64,000 nucleotides of DNA. It comes from Bombyx mori (taxonomy: Eukaryota > Arthropoda > Insecta > Lepidoptera > Bombycidae). Positions 1 to 12,284 of the stretch are shown here, in pieces. Under the pieces are notes generated by a model. It ran no database searches and had not been told where the DNA came from. It saw only the letters and a list, made by a program, of their open reading frames with translations. Position 1 is the stretch's first letter. Each line of letters opens with the position of its first letter. Location: positions 4,588,001-4,652,000 of the forward strand of contig NC_085116.1 of the NCBI RefSeq assembly GCF_030269925.1. Reading direction: 5' to 3'. A program made the position numbers and the translations under genes.

Positions 1-1506
1 TAATGGCAAATCCAAGAAACAGCAATATACTAAACAAAAGGTACAGATGTGTTTGAAAAATCCTTTATATAGGCATCCTCCGGCAACCATGTTGCTAGGG
101 AGGGGACAGACAGACAATTGGGTTTGTGAGACGATAATGACACCTTTCAAATATAACTCTGCATTGCTCCTTCAATTTGCCTTCCTCAGAGGGAGGCAGG
201 AGATCGGCTGACATTACCGTTTCCACTCAATATGGTTAGTCTTGCAAATGAACATTGTTTATTATATGATGGGACAGTGGATATTCTTAATTCCTTTAAA
301 AACGATTTGGTTTAGTGACTTTTACTCAATAATGTCATCATCGGTTCATCGTATCAACATACGATTGGGACTTCGATTTCATGTCTCAGGGGAACGATGC
401 TATTCATGTTGTACTGGCACCTAAACGCTCCGGTAACCACCACGAAATCCATATCCCACTTTGTATGATATTTGCTTGTCTGATAATGTATGGTGATAAA
501 AAGATGGAATAATTTGGCTCTCTCCAATAATAATTGATGATGATTTTTTAAAGTACGTTTACTTTTTGAATTTAAAATAGGATACAAAAAAAAAACGATT
601 GCCGAATTTTTGTTTGTGAAATAAAAAAAATCACATTTGATATTTTATTCGGAATCGTGTGACCCGCGTTCAAAGAAAGCTAAAGTCAGTTAAATCGCCT
701 CGAAGGCTTTCTGATTTTCGTCACGAAATCCCGCAGCTCTACCACCGCATTCTGATCTATAAATAGTAACTGAAGATCTGTAATGTTTTCCAGAAATTTT
801 ATGTTTTAATGCTGTGATCATGAAGGCGGGGTATTCGCGGTTCTGCCGTTTGTTGTTATTGGCACGGCTTTAAAGACTAACTTCGATTAGTCCTGCTGAT
901 TCATAAGCAGCTTGTATGTTTTTCCTATCGGTAATTATGTCGATTTTATTTAGAATCGTTGTCTATTCTTGATTCGTGTTGTTATAGAGAAGCACTTAGA
1001 CTGGCACTGTTGAATATACTTAACAATATCGCATACGTTTGACTGGTACGCTTTTAAAATTCCTAGATAATGTAACGAGCATACGCACGAATATATTTCG
1101 ATAACGAATATAGTTCGCACGCATACAAAGATCTTTGTAAGGCTATTCGTCATCTGCAAATAAACGGTCGAAGGTAATAATCGAAATAGAATTATTGTAT
1201 GCGTGTACAAGTGTGTCGTAATAGTCAGTTTTGGCATAACTATACTGCGGCAGTTGGCGGGACATCCGAGGATTTAGATCGAAGATGTTGGACATGCTCA
1301 GGAAGGTCGGTATCAAAGCCAAACAAGTGATTTATAACAATATCGAAAATCGCCCTCGAGATTGCTTTGATCAAACAAATGTATTCGGTATTAATATTGA
1401 ATATGGGCTGTATATTAGATATCAGCATTAATCTATTTTACTTTTGTATTTTTATACACGCTGTCAAGGAATCTATCTTCTATCTTATACTTTTAAACGA
1501 GCAATT
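1..1506. other. AT-rich spacer, nothing recognised
   Basis: No coding region, RNA gene or known repeat was recognised. The open frames here are short, lack recognisable motifs and occur on both strands, as expected by chance in AT-rich DNA. Confidence 0.5.
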
Positions 1507-1507
1507 C

Positions 1508-1801
1508 TTGTATATATATATATATATATAATCTGAATCTCCGAAACGGCTCCAACGATTTTCATAAAATTTAGTATACAGGGGATTTCGGGGCGATAAA
1601 TCGATCTAGCTACGATTTATTTTCAGAAAATGTTGTTTTATTCGTGTTTTCAATAATCAACTTTATCGATAATCAACTTTATGACTCTTCGCGACATCTA
1701 TTGGCGAATAATAATACTATTTTTCTTAATTGAGGGCAACTAACCGTTTTAAAGATACAACAAGATGGCGTTAACAAAAAAAAAGCAAAGCTCGGTCATC
1801 A
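1508..1801 (+). mobile_element. Helitron-like non-autonomous element
   Basis: Begins near TCTTG followed by a (TA)n run and a block reading GAATCTCCGAAACGGCTCC, and ends at CATCTAGT, the CTAG-T terminus expected of a Helitron. It abuts the next Helitron (1803-2091), so one probably inserted at the edge of the other. No coding capacity is visible. The 5' boundary is uncertain because of the TA run. Confidence 0.4.
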
Positions 1802-1802
1802 T

Positions 1803-2091
1803 CTAGTATATATAAAAATGAATTGCTGTTCGTTAGTCTCGCTAAAACTTGAGAACGGCTGGACCGATTTGGCTAATTTTGATCTTGAATTATTTGTGGA
1901 AGTCCAGAGAAGGTTTAAAAGGTAGATGATAAATATGAAAATGCTCGGAATTATATAAAAAGAAATAATTTTGTTTTTCCTTTGATGTATCCCCCGTCGG
2001 ACGGATTTCTTTTGTTTGTTTTAAGTTTATTTTATACAAAAGCTCAGGTCTTTTATTTATCGATTGAGGCACTACGAAGTCTGCCAGCTAG
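1803..2091 (+). mobile_element. Helitron family A, copy 1
   Basis: About 290 bp starting with a TATATATAAAAATGAATTGC block, then GTTAGTCTCGCTAAAAC, and ending GCCAGCTAG before a T. Two close relatives lie at 26012-26303 and 36253-36522, which fixes the ends. A 5' TC, a 3' CTAG and insertion before T are Helitron hallmarks. No Rep/helicase is encoded, so it is non-autonomous. The 3' end lacks the GGGT of the other copies (GCCAGCTAG versus CCGGGTCAGCTAG). Confidence 0.6.
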
Positions 2092-4451
2092 TATGGGATA
2101 AATTTATCGCAAACTTTTTAGCTCGTCAATGATCTCAATTTTTAATTAAATTTAGAATTGAGATAGTAATCTCAACAAAAATTATAGCCTTAAATTATTT
2201 ACTCATAATTTACACGGCACCGATCTAGACTTGAAATCTCTTTGATCTCGATTTTTAGCTTGAAGTATGCAGTGACGTCTGCCGGTAAATGATCAATTTA
2301 AATTCTGAAAAACTACAATATATAATATAATACGTCTGGTCTATATTGACGTCATAGTATATTAGGTGCTTTGTTAGAATATTCGTGGTTTTATAATCTG
2401 AAATGAGGAGTATTTTTACAGCTGGCAGTTACTGCATAAAGTAAACATTACTATCGCGATTCAAAGTATAAGCTAACCATTTGTATTATTAGAAAAGTAA
2501 CGGTATTTTATTTAACGATCAGTTTTTCTCAGAACAACTCAATAATTCAACTGTCTATTAGATAGAATAAGTGGGAAAGTTTCAGATATATCAGATGTTG
2601 AATTTCATCCGAGACCATTTAATTTTATGGTCATGTAAATGTTGAATTACTAAACTGATAAAATTCTTGTTTCCTTTATCAATATGTAATTTTGTGAACC
2701 TCTATAAAATATTAGAAGAAAACATTATTGTGGAAAGGCGTATAACGTTGATAGCCTTGTTTCTCAAAGTTTAGTTTAAAAAGCTTTCTTTAAACTAAAA
2801 CAGTTCATATACCTACATTAATTCAATACTGGATTTGTAGAGCAGCGATTGGTGCGAAATGCGACATTACACACGCGAATACGAATTGAATTATATGAAT
2901 TTTATTCGCGTCCTTTTGTTATAAATATAATAACTTCTCAATTTTCTTTGTTCAACTATTTAATCATCATTAAGAGATTAGTGTATTTTACTATTGACAT
3001 GTTGATCAAAATAGATAAGTGCAAAGTAGGTCAACATAAAACACATTATAGTCAGGTTCTGTTATATTGTTTTTTATGAGAATAGTTTTACTTGCTACTA
3101 AGAGATGATGTTGGCAAATGACGTACTAAAAATATATGGCGACTCGTTTCCTCTCGATTATGAGATTGAAATTTTGGTCCTTGATGATGTATTGTATTAA
3201 TTATAACTGCATACAATAAAGAGCGCGTAATACGGGCAAATATTAATAGTAACCTGTTGGTAGTCTTGGAAATTTACTCTTGTGATATTAGTCTTCAACT
3301 AAATAAATAATTTAATTTTAAATTTCCTACAGCTAGTCAATAGAATCCACGGAAATTGAAGAAGAAAATAAATTGATTCGTGTCGTTCTCAATGTCAGTG
3401 CTATGATCAATTCAGTTTAGCTAATTATAAAGTTGTCTGTTAACACATTGTAATTTGATACATATGTTTAGATGGCGCTAGGTATGACGGTTTGCATGAT
3501 AAGACGTTATTTATCTTTTGAACATTTGTAATTCTGGATTTGTGCTTTCTGGAGTTAGACAAGAAAATCGTAAAACCGTGACATACATTAAGAGATATAA
3601 ATATTTTCGTTACGTCACGGACTGAGGTGCTTCAATTTTAAAATGCAAATTTTAACGTGTGAGTTCTAATGAGACTGTGTCACTCGATTTATCGATTTCA
3701 CTCCAGACAGCACTGGCTTCCATCACAACCTTATCACCGTCCGATATCTACATAGCAAGCTTTCAAAACAAATACACGAATAGTACACTAAGGTCCGTTT
3801 TTAAAGTCCAAAAATCACATTCCCTTGCTTATGGTAACACTGAACAGTCACTGCACTATTCACAATCCGCTGGCAACACCTTCGCGTAGCTTAAATTAAC
3901 TTACCGTTTCACTTATAGCTTGGTCCCGGTAACTGGTTATTGAAAATACATAGATTGTATTTTTTTTAGGTATATAAGTATTATCGAGAGAGGTTAGCGC
4001 GCCCCATGAGGACAGCGTCGTGATTGTGGCGTTCCGGGCGCGGGAGCAGACACCCGCCTGTTTTATAAGTTCCGTAGTGGGCAGCGGGCCGGCTGCCAGC
4101 GATCGAACTCTCACTGGCATACAAATTTCAAAACCACGATCTGATAAATTAAACAAACGTGTTAACTCACAGCAGTAGAGCTTATAATCCCGTGTTTATG
4201 AATTCGCCGAATGCAAATAAACTTTATCAGTTCCGGGCTTACTGATAACGGTTTTATATTATCTGAATACCTATGCAATTAGTAAGATAGTTCGGTCTCG
4301 ATCAACAATTAAGCACTGATTAAGGATTACGTTTTTATTTATTTTATAATACAAAAAAACGTATCAATTGTTCTACGAGATGGCTACGACGTAGCAAATT
4401 ATTATTATATTGTATTACTACTTTTATTAAACCAATCCAAAAAAGATTACA
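2092..4451. other. Spacer with a small GC-rich island
   Basis: AT-rich, with no recognised gene. At about 3990-4135 there is a GC-rich island with a TTATAAAAC motif read on the minus strand, described as a finding; no transcript could be supported. Confidence 0.4.
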
Positions 4452-4712
4452 AGTAAAATTTACTGGTGGTAGGACCTCTTGTGAGTCCGCGCGGGTAGGT
4501 ACCACCGCCCTGCCTATTTCTGCCGTGAAGCAGTAATGCGTTTCGGTTTGAAGGGTGGGGCAGCCGTTGTAACTATACTTAAGACCTTAAAACTTATATC
4601 TCAAGGTAGGTGGCGCATTTACGTCGTAGATGTCTATGGGCTCCAGTAACCACTTAACACCAGGTGGGCTGTGAGCTCGTCCTCCCATCTAGCAATAAAA
4701 AAAAAAAAAAAA
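4452..4712 (+). mobile_element. Bm1 SINE, 5'-truncated
   Basis: Matches the 3' two thirds of the other Bm1 copies: TACTGGTGGTAGGACCTCTT, then CTATTTCTGCCGTGAAGCAG, CCACTTAACACCAGGTGGGC and CTAAGCAATA-type end, finishing in a run of A. The tRNA-like head is missing, as usual for 5'-truncated retroposition. Confidence 0.8.
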
Positions 4713-7007
4713 ATTTACTTGCGAAATATTCTAAATTTTTTAAGTTTTGCTTTGCCAACATTTTACGGTACTTGCTAACGATACTTGGTAAGTACAGGGG
4801 ATTTTAGACTGACCATTTTATGACTTTAACATATGGTTTATTAATATGAAAAATTATAAATCTCATCAATCGAGATAAAATATGCTTAACTGATGTTATA
4901 ATTGTCATAAATAAATTGATTTTTTAAAAAAAGGTTAACATTTTGTTGTACTACGTCGTAGCAGGATGGCTACGATGTTTATAAAAATATGGTTAAAACT
5001 CGAAAACATTCGAGAGCATTCTATTGCTTTATTTCTTGTTTGTTAATTAATAATGAAGATAGATCTCATCCCCACTAAAGTTCATGAATGCCCGTAAATC
5101 ATGCGGGTATTAAGAAGTCAGCAAAAATAACGCAGGGCTGCTTTAATAATCCGTAAATATATTTTTGAGGCTTTAAAAAAATATTTATTTTGTTCAGAGT
5201 TAAACTTTTCAGCGCAAATATTTAGTACTGCTGTCTTTATACAAGCTGAATTACGTAACATCTGACATTAGGCTAATCAATACCGTTGTTGTATAAGTTT
5301 TTAGCAACAATCTTATGAACAGTATCATATTCATAATATGCGTAAACACACACAAACTGCACGGAGCGTAATGCGTAATACGCTTTGTGCTTATTGGTCG
5401 ACAAAAGGTCGGCATGTAGTACTTACGTTACTTATTTTCATTACAAAATTCCTTAGAATCCTTTTCCTCCCTCAAGTTACTATCAGCTTTTCTTAAATAC
5501 TTCTGTATTGTGTACTGAAAATTTGTTGTATAGCCAATTTCACATATTACGCTTATTTAAGTCACATTGTCGATATATCAATGGCTTCTAAATTTGATTG
5601 TAATATTAAACAAGCTTTGTCTTTGATTTTCTTTGATTATCTAGACCTGGTTCTTCAGTGTGGCAGAATCTAATCGGTCCGGCTTTATATTGATCGTCCT
5701 TCTCGATATACCAAACTATCTTCTGGGTCATTACTTCGATAGTTCTAAATAATGCACTCTTTCCTTACACAATCTCTGCAAGATTCGTAAAATCATGGAC
5801 CGAAATGTACTACAAACCGTTCCTTTTTTGGTATAATTTTTACGTACTATCTATGACGTGTCTACGACGTCTACATACTATCTACGTATAATCTAGAATG
5901 ATAGCCTTCATGAGGTTATGCCATTTCAAAAAATCTTCTTACTGTAAAAAGCAATGCCCTTAATAGTGTTCAGTGCTATTGTACTGACCTAATCGGTAAT
6001 GTTACGGTTTCCGTATGCGTCTTGACATTGGCAAGTCAAAGTATGCGTTTGGCAATGTTAACAAAGAATCAAGCATTAGTTTGGCAAGTATCATTCCGGT
6101 CTGCTGTATGATCGCTGGCATGCAGTGTCCGAACACCAGACATATGCGTGCGCACTTCACGTCTGTCAAGACCACTATTAATCTTCGCCACCGGTTGAAA
6201 ACTTCCAGTACAATGTATTGTATACGTATATTGACGCTAGGTAACAGCAGATTGTCAAACTGTATTTATAATTTTTTTCAAAAAATACTTACTCATTTTT
6301 ACCGTGAAAAGTTTGAGAAACGTAATTTTTTTATGTACATGACGGGTACTTTAGAATGTGTTGTGTTGGAAAAAAAGGTATCGAGGTAATTGATTGGACG
6401 AATTAAGGTTTCATTTGATTGAAAACTCAAACGAAACGATTTCAAAAATACAAAACTTCTAAAACATGCCGTACACTCTCGAATTAAAGTGTAATGTCCT
6501 TCAAATGCTTTTGTGAAAATTTCGAATGATTGCTTTTTTTTCTCACGATCTAATTGCGTTTCCATTAAGCCACATAACCGTATATTTTGGAATGTTTTCA
6601 TGTTGAACTGTCGCCAAAACGTGATGCATTAACAATACTGTTATAAATCACTTGTAATGTTGTTCGTTACAATATAGTAATATTTTTGCCGTCTTAGTAC
6701 GACTGTCAATATTTATGGGGTTTGTCACTGTGATAAAATGCTTTCGAACATATTGGACGAACATCACTATTTAGTTACTCAACAACATGTCGTTTTCATT
6801 TTTTTTAAGCTATCTGCACAGTTTTTTGGCTATGTGCAGCATAAGTGACTTAGAGGTAATTATTAAGTTTTTAATTTTTAAATTATTTGCTGAAAATTGA
6901 GGAGATACAATTGATAGTTCGACAGAAACTGAATCACAGACCGAATTATACTATGTATTTTTAGTTTCTGCTCGTCATATATCTGATATTCAAATATTCT
7001 TTAATGT
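4713..7007. other. Spacer, nothing recognised
   Basis: Two overlapping frames at 6015-6389 (plus, 124 codons) and 6299-6601 (minus, 100 codons) start with ATG, but show no domain, signal peptide or splice structure I recognise. I treat them as chance frames. Confidence 0.4.
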
Positions 7008-7424
7008 ATATTTTTTATTGCTTGCATGGGTGGACGAGCTCAGAGCCCACCTGTTGTTAAGTGGTTATCGGAGCTCATAGACACTAACAACGTAAATACC
7101 GTCACACGCCTTGAAATATGAGTTCTAACGTCTCAATTTTTATAGTACAACAGCTGACCCACCTTACAAACCAAAAAGCATTACTACTTTACGCCAGAAA
7201 TAGGCGGTGTGGCGGTACCTACCCGTGCGGGCTCGCAATACATCCTGCCACTAGTAATTAAGTAATTAAAAATATTGCGGCTTTGATTTTTATTACACGA
7301 TGTTGTTCCTTAATCGTGGATGTACGTATTTCATTAGAAAAAGTGCTACCTGCTTGCGGGATTCGAACACCGATATAGTTGCTTGATACGATTGGCTACG
7401 TCTTATCCCTTAGGCCAAGAAGTC
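7008..7424 (-). mobile_element. Bm1 SINE, near full length, diverged
   Basis: Read on the minus strand it begins with the tRNA-like head (GGCCTAAGGGATAAGACG and a GTGTTCGAATCCCGC box-B block), continues through the Bm1 body, and ends with the CACCCATGCAAGCAATAAAA tail. Many substitutions and small gaps relative to the copy at 20418-20867 mark it as an older insertion. Confidence 0.75.
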
Positions 7425-7437
7425 TTTTTATTACAAA

Positions 7438-7654
7438 CTAGCGACCCGCCCTCGCTTCGCTTCGGAAACATTAAAACACACATGAAACCAAAAAAAATAA
7501 ATAAATAAAAAATAAAAAAAAGTAGCCTATGTTCATCAGGGACAATGTCGGCTTCTAATGGAAAAAGAATTTTTCAAATCGGTCCAGTAGTTTCGGAACC
7601 TATTCGAAACAAACAAACAAACAAATCTTTCCTCTTTATAATATTAAGTATAGA
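7438..7654 (-). mobile_element. Helitron-like element, family C
   Basis: Minus-strand element of 217 bp. It starts TCTATACTTAATATTA and ends with a GC-rich hairpin, GAAGCGAAGCGAGGGCGGG, followed by TCGCTAG and T. This is the classical Helitron 3' end (hairpin about 10 bp before CTAG). It contains a GTTTGTTTGTTTG run near its 5' end. Non-autonomous. Confidence 0.6.
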
Positions 7655-8310
7655 TTGTTATTACAGTCTATTGGTTTTTTGTTATCGCGAGGGGCTATCA
7701 GGCTTAAACTGTATTCTCTTAGAACGAAAAAAGCTCGTTATATTAATAGAGTTCTAGTGATCGTGGCGCGCTCGATAACTCCCCGGTAATCGCATTTTCT
7801 GCAACAATAAGTGCGTTAGATACAGCTGTAAATAATGTTTAGCTTTTATCGGTATACAAGGGTCGGCAGGTGATTCCTGGACGTGAGCCAACTAGCCCAC
7901 GCACATCGTTCGCCTACTAAACGTTAACTCTTTATACAATTTTGATGCGTATCGTATTTCTTTTGAGTACAAATTTCCGTGAACCGCTCTGTTCAAATCT
8001 TGAAATTGATGTCCAAATCTCTGGTGGCATCTGCCTTGAGGTATATGTATTTTTATTTTATCGCGTTTATCGCAGGGCCATCGAGAGATGTTCTGAATGA
8101 TAAATCATCGCAATATTTTTATGTTTAGTTTCGTGATAGGTATTTTTATCTGTCTTTGTTAATTTTGGAGATGCAATTAATAAAAAAAACATACTGGTGT
8201 GGTTACCGGAGCTCATATCTGAAGTCTAAAAATGCGCTCATCCTAAGATATGCGTGTTATGGTATAAAACATATATAAAATTATTACTGGCTAAGCTATA
8301 ATTACTAGTG
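7655..8310. other. Spacer, nothing recognised
   Basis: AT-rich sequence without a recognised gene or repeat. Confidence 0.4.
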
Positions 8311-8538
8311 TGTGAGTCCGGACGGGTAGGTACCACCACCTTGCCTATTTCTGCCCTGAAGCAGTAATGCGTTTCGGTCTGAAGGGTGGGGCAGCCGTTG
8401 TAACTATACTGAGGATCTTAGAACTTATATCTCAAGGTGGGTGGCGTATTTAAGTTGTAGATGTCTATGGGCTCCAGTAAACACTTAACATCAGGTGGGC
8501 TGTGAGCTCGTTCACCCATCTAAGCAATAAAAAAAAAT
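8311..8538 (+). mobile_element. Bm1 SINE, 5'-truncated
   Basis: Begins at GTGAGTCCGGACGGGTAGGT and runs to the TCTAAGCAATAAAAAAAA tail. It matches the 3' half of the full-length copies with few differences. Confidence 0.8.
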
Positions 8539-8954
8539 ATATACAGTATAGGATGGTGAATTGGCCCACCTATGTAGATCAATGAAAAGGTCATTTAAAC
8601 AACATTGGATATTTTAAATCAGTTTTACTGTTTAGAAATACAAAAGTATAAAAAACAATGTTATTGATGTTTCGTATTAGAAGGCCGCTTAATTAGAAAA
8701 AAAAAACTGCTAATAACCGAGTTCTTCTCGAATTCGGTGTCGTTTTAACCCATGGCGCGACACGCGTCGCTGAGCGTACGACAGTGACACTAAAGGTTTC
8801 AATTTGATACTTTTGTTTTGTAGAACGTCACGCACTTGGAGATTTTTTAACTTTTTAGTTTGTATAATTATTAATCATATTTTTTTAATAATTAACACAA
8901 ACTTTAATGACTACTCCATTGTTTATTCTAGGTGCACGGTTTCAGTTTGTTGGC
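8539..8954. other. Spacer, nothing recognised
   Basis: No gene or repeat recognised. Confidence 0.4.
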
Positions 8955-9296
8955 TTTTTTATTTTTTATTTTTTACTGCTTAGATGGGTGGACGAGCTCA
9001 CAGCCCCCCTGATGTTAAGTGGTTACTGGAGCCCATTGACATCTATAACGTAAATGCGCCACCCACCTTGAGATATCAGTACTAAGGTCTCAGTATAGTT
9101 ACAACGGCTGCCCCACTCTTCAAACCGAAACGCATTACTGCTTCAAGGCAGAAAAAGGGCAGGATGGTGGTACCCACCCGCGCGGACTCACAAGATGTCC
9201 TACCACCAGTAATTACGCAAATTACAATTTTGCGGGTTTCATTTTTATTACACGATGTTATTCCTTCACCGTGGAAGTCAATCGTGAACATTTGGG
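8955..9296 (-). mobile_element. Bm1 SINE, 5'-truncated
   Basis: Minus-strand Bm1 lacking the tRNA-like head: it stops at the CAAATGTTCACGATTGACTT block of the complete copies. The body and A-rich tail (T-rich on the plus strand) are well preserved. Confidence 0.8.
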
Positions 9297-10146
9297 TATG
9301 ATCACTACCCAATAATCAGTGTTTAGTAACTAGTTGTTAGTTTGAGTAAGTGACGGTTTATTTACAACAAGCAGTGAACGAGACCTGTTGATGCCTAGTC
9401 ATAAGTTTGGATCTGAGATTCACGGAGAAGGAACTCAGTCTAAGGTCGGTTTGCCGCGACCCTGAATATATCTAGATTTGTAGCATATATATTTTTGATG
9501 TAGCAACGGAACATTAACTTCGTTTGAAATAAATAAGCTCGAAACAAACGTACCTACGTCAAAAAAATTTACGACGGCATCAATATGATTTTATATTCAT
9601 ATTTTTGTACGGTTTTCATGTGTGATTTTTTTATTTGTTTTCGACAAATCCCGTTACGCTTAAAGGCAATCGACGTAATCTGAGAAATTATGAGTCAACT
9701 ATACGTCACGGAAACAAAGCTACCGACAAAAAAAATGGTATAAATCTTTACTTTCTAGTCTATCGTCTTTTTATTTTTGGTTCATTGCACAAAAATAAAA
9801 ATACTAGTAATAAGAAAAATTGTGCAAAGGCACAACTCAGCTGTGAGTTTTCAGACAGCAAACCACAAATGCTTAGATCATCGAAATCGTCCAACCGCTT
9901 AGAAGTTGAATGACAATGCAAATAAAAAATAATTATTATATATTAGTGTAATCTGCTCTGCTATGACTATTGATAATTGTATGAAAAACGTCGATTTCTC
10001 GAATCTACAACAAAGAGATTCTCTGGATTATCAAGAACAACGATTAAGATCATTAAGTGTATGAAGTCACATCTTAATCGCATGAGTAGTTTAGGAAGGC
10101 CTAAATGATTGTATGCATATAGGTATGCCTGCATATAACCTGTGCA
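9297..10146. other. Spacer, nothing recognised
   Basis: A 92-codon open frame at 9635-9913 (plus) is lysine- and asparagine-rich with no recognisable motif; it is treated as chance. Confidence 0.4.
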
Positions 10147-11429
10147 ATAGGTTGGGGAAAAGTCTTTTCGGATTATAGTATGTATGAACTTGTAATAATA
10201 TCCCTTTGGCTATACTATTTGTATCTGACTGGTTTTGGTATCATTAAAAGTTTAAATTTTAAAGATGATAATTCCAAATTCACATGAGGAAAATGTGTGA
10301 TTTTTATTTATTTTTCGTGCTGTCAAGATGAGTGAATCTAATGAAGAAATTCGATGCATTTTAAAATTTTACTACCAAAAAGGCAAAAATGCAACGCAAG
10401 TCGCGAAAAAAATTTGCGATGTTTATGGACCTAGTGCAGTGTCTGTGAGAGTAGCACAAATTTGGTTTAAGCGTTTTTAATCTGGAAATTTTGATGTCAA
10501 AGATGCACGTCGCTCTGGTCGCCCTCTTACGGATAAAATGGATGCCATTTTTGAAAAAGTGGAGCAAGATCGGCATATTAGTAGTTACGACGTAGCTCAA
10601 GAACTGGGAATTGACCACAAAACAGTTTTGGCGCATTTGAAAAAAACTGGGTACACAAAAAAGCTCGATATTTGGGTACCTCACGAGCTCACTGAAAGAA
10701 TCCTAATGAACCGTGTACTCATTTGTGATCCTTTATTACGACGTAATGAAACCGAACCAGTTTTGAAGAAGCTGATAACTGGTGATGAAAAGTGGATCAC
10801 GTACGACAACAACGTGCGAAAAAGGTCGTGGTCAAAGGCCGGTCAGGCTTCACAGACTGCGGCGAATCCCGGGTTAACTCGCAACAAGGTGATGCTGTGT
10901 GTGTGGTGGGATTCGAAGGGCATTATTCATTACGAGCTGTTACCACCAGGCAGGACCATCGATTCTGAACTCTACTGCGAACAACTGATAAGATTAAAGG
11001 AAGAAGTTGACAGAAAGCGGCCGGAATTAATCAACAGAAGGGTGTGGTTTTTCATCATGATAACACTAGACCTCACACATTATTAGCCAGTCAGAAAAAA
11101 TTAAGGGAGCTTAGTTGGGAGGTGTTAATGCATCCGCTGTATAGTCCTGACCTTGCACCTTGAGAGTTCCACTTGTTTTGGTCTTTTCAGAATTCTTTAG
11201 GCAGTTTGAGGTTAACATTACGAGTGGACTGCCAAAACCAATTGTCGCGGTGTTTTGATCAGAAGCCCCAAAATTTCTATAGCAATGGGATCATGTCCCT
11301 ACCTACAAGATGGCAAAAAGTTATCGAACAAAATGGTACCTAAACACTTTAGTTAAATGTAAATAAACTATATTGAAAAATGTTGTGAATTTTCTTAAAA
11401 AAGGCGAAGAAACTTTTTCGCCAACCTAT
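10147..11429 (+). mobile_element. mariner (DD34D-type) transposon, inactive
   Basis: Inverted termini reading GGTTGGGGAAAAGTCTTTTCG on the left and GGTTGGCGAAAAAGTTTCTTCG on the right enclose about 1.28 kb, the normal mariner length. The right flank has TA; the expected left TA reads CA, so the target duplication is imperfect. The transposase inside is broken (separate entry), so this copy is dead. Confidence 0.85.
10328..11342 (+). pseudogene. mariner transposase, broken
   Basis: Starts at ATG 10328 with an N-terminal helix-turn-helix region typical of mariner transposases. An in-frame TAA at 10478-10480 interrupts it after 50 codons, where relatives have a glutamine codon in a KRF-x-SGNFDVKD block. 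The frame then resumes and shows WVPHEL and a catalytic block around TGDEKW (first Asp). Near 11043-11050 a frameshift removes the frame before the HHDN (second Asp) and YSPDLAP motifs, and another stop follows at about 11161 where the third catalytic Asp should lie. The sequence resembles the mellifera/irritans part of the mariner family; the subfamily is my inference. Confidence 0.85.
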
Positions 11430-12077
11430 TATATACATATCCTTCAAATCCTCCTTCAAAAGGAGTTTCAACAATCACTTTCTGTCTCAATAATCACTTT
11501 CTTTCTTTTGTATAGCTATCTCATATATAAATAAATATCTATGTATGTCTGTATGTATAAATATATAACATAAATGGATACAAGTTTATACATACAAGTA
11601 AATACATACTAAGTTTAGACAGCTTAATTTTTTTTTTAATTGTTTCTTTGATTCGTTCTGATTTTGAATCTGTTGTATGCCAATGCAACAAGATCTGCAA
11701 AATAATATTATGTGTGTACGTAATCCACATTAAGGTTGTCGGTATTTATTGTGTTCTCTTGTGTTTTTTTTTTTTTTGGGAATGTAATTAGCAAAATATA
11801 TTAAAGTACTTTGAAAGCTCTCGACGTCTGAATGCATTTTCTCGGGTCAAGAGCCGAATTATGTGTTCTAAATAGTTTGTTTTATTTGTTTTTAATTGTG
11901 AAAACAAGTTGGACGTTGTCTTGTTTTCGTTACGAAATAAAATTAGTTGGCTTGGGTTGGTTTTACATTAAATTAAATGTTAATATATTGACGTCAGTCA
12001 GTTTGAATAGTGTTTGATGGTGCGTAAATGTACTACTACTCGCGGCAGGGTCGTGATTGAAGTATTATATGTACCTA
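11430..12077. other. Spacer, nothing recognised
   Basis: AT-rich, with ATGTATGTCTGTATGTATAAAT-like short repeats near 11540. No gene seen. Confidence 0.4.
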
Positions 12078-12284
12078 CTAGTGGTCCCGCAGTAGTCGAA
12101 ATTCGACTATAATTAATTGAAATTATAAGTTTCAACATTATTATGGTCCGATTGTTACAGATTTCGCCAAGACTACACTATAGACAAATACTCGTAATAT
12201 TAAAGATAAACAATACTAACCTATTCTCAATTTGACTACAGACTTTAAGCAATAAGAAAAGTTTGACAATAAACAAAGAGTATA

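Noticed and set aside
6015..6601. Overlapping ATG-started frames of 124 and 100 codons
   Set aside because: No domain, no splice context and AT-rich composition; chance frames.
10361..10684. A 107-residue minus-strand protein
   Set aside because: It is the antisense shadow of the mariner transposase frame.
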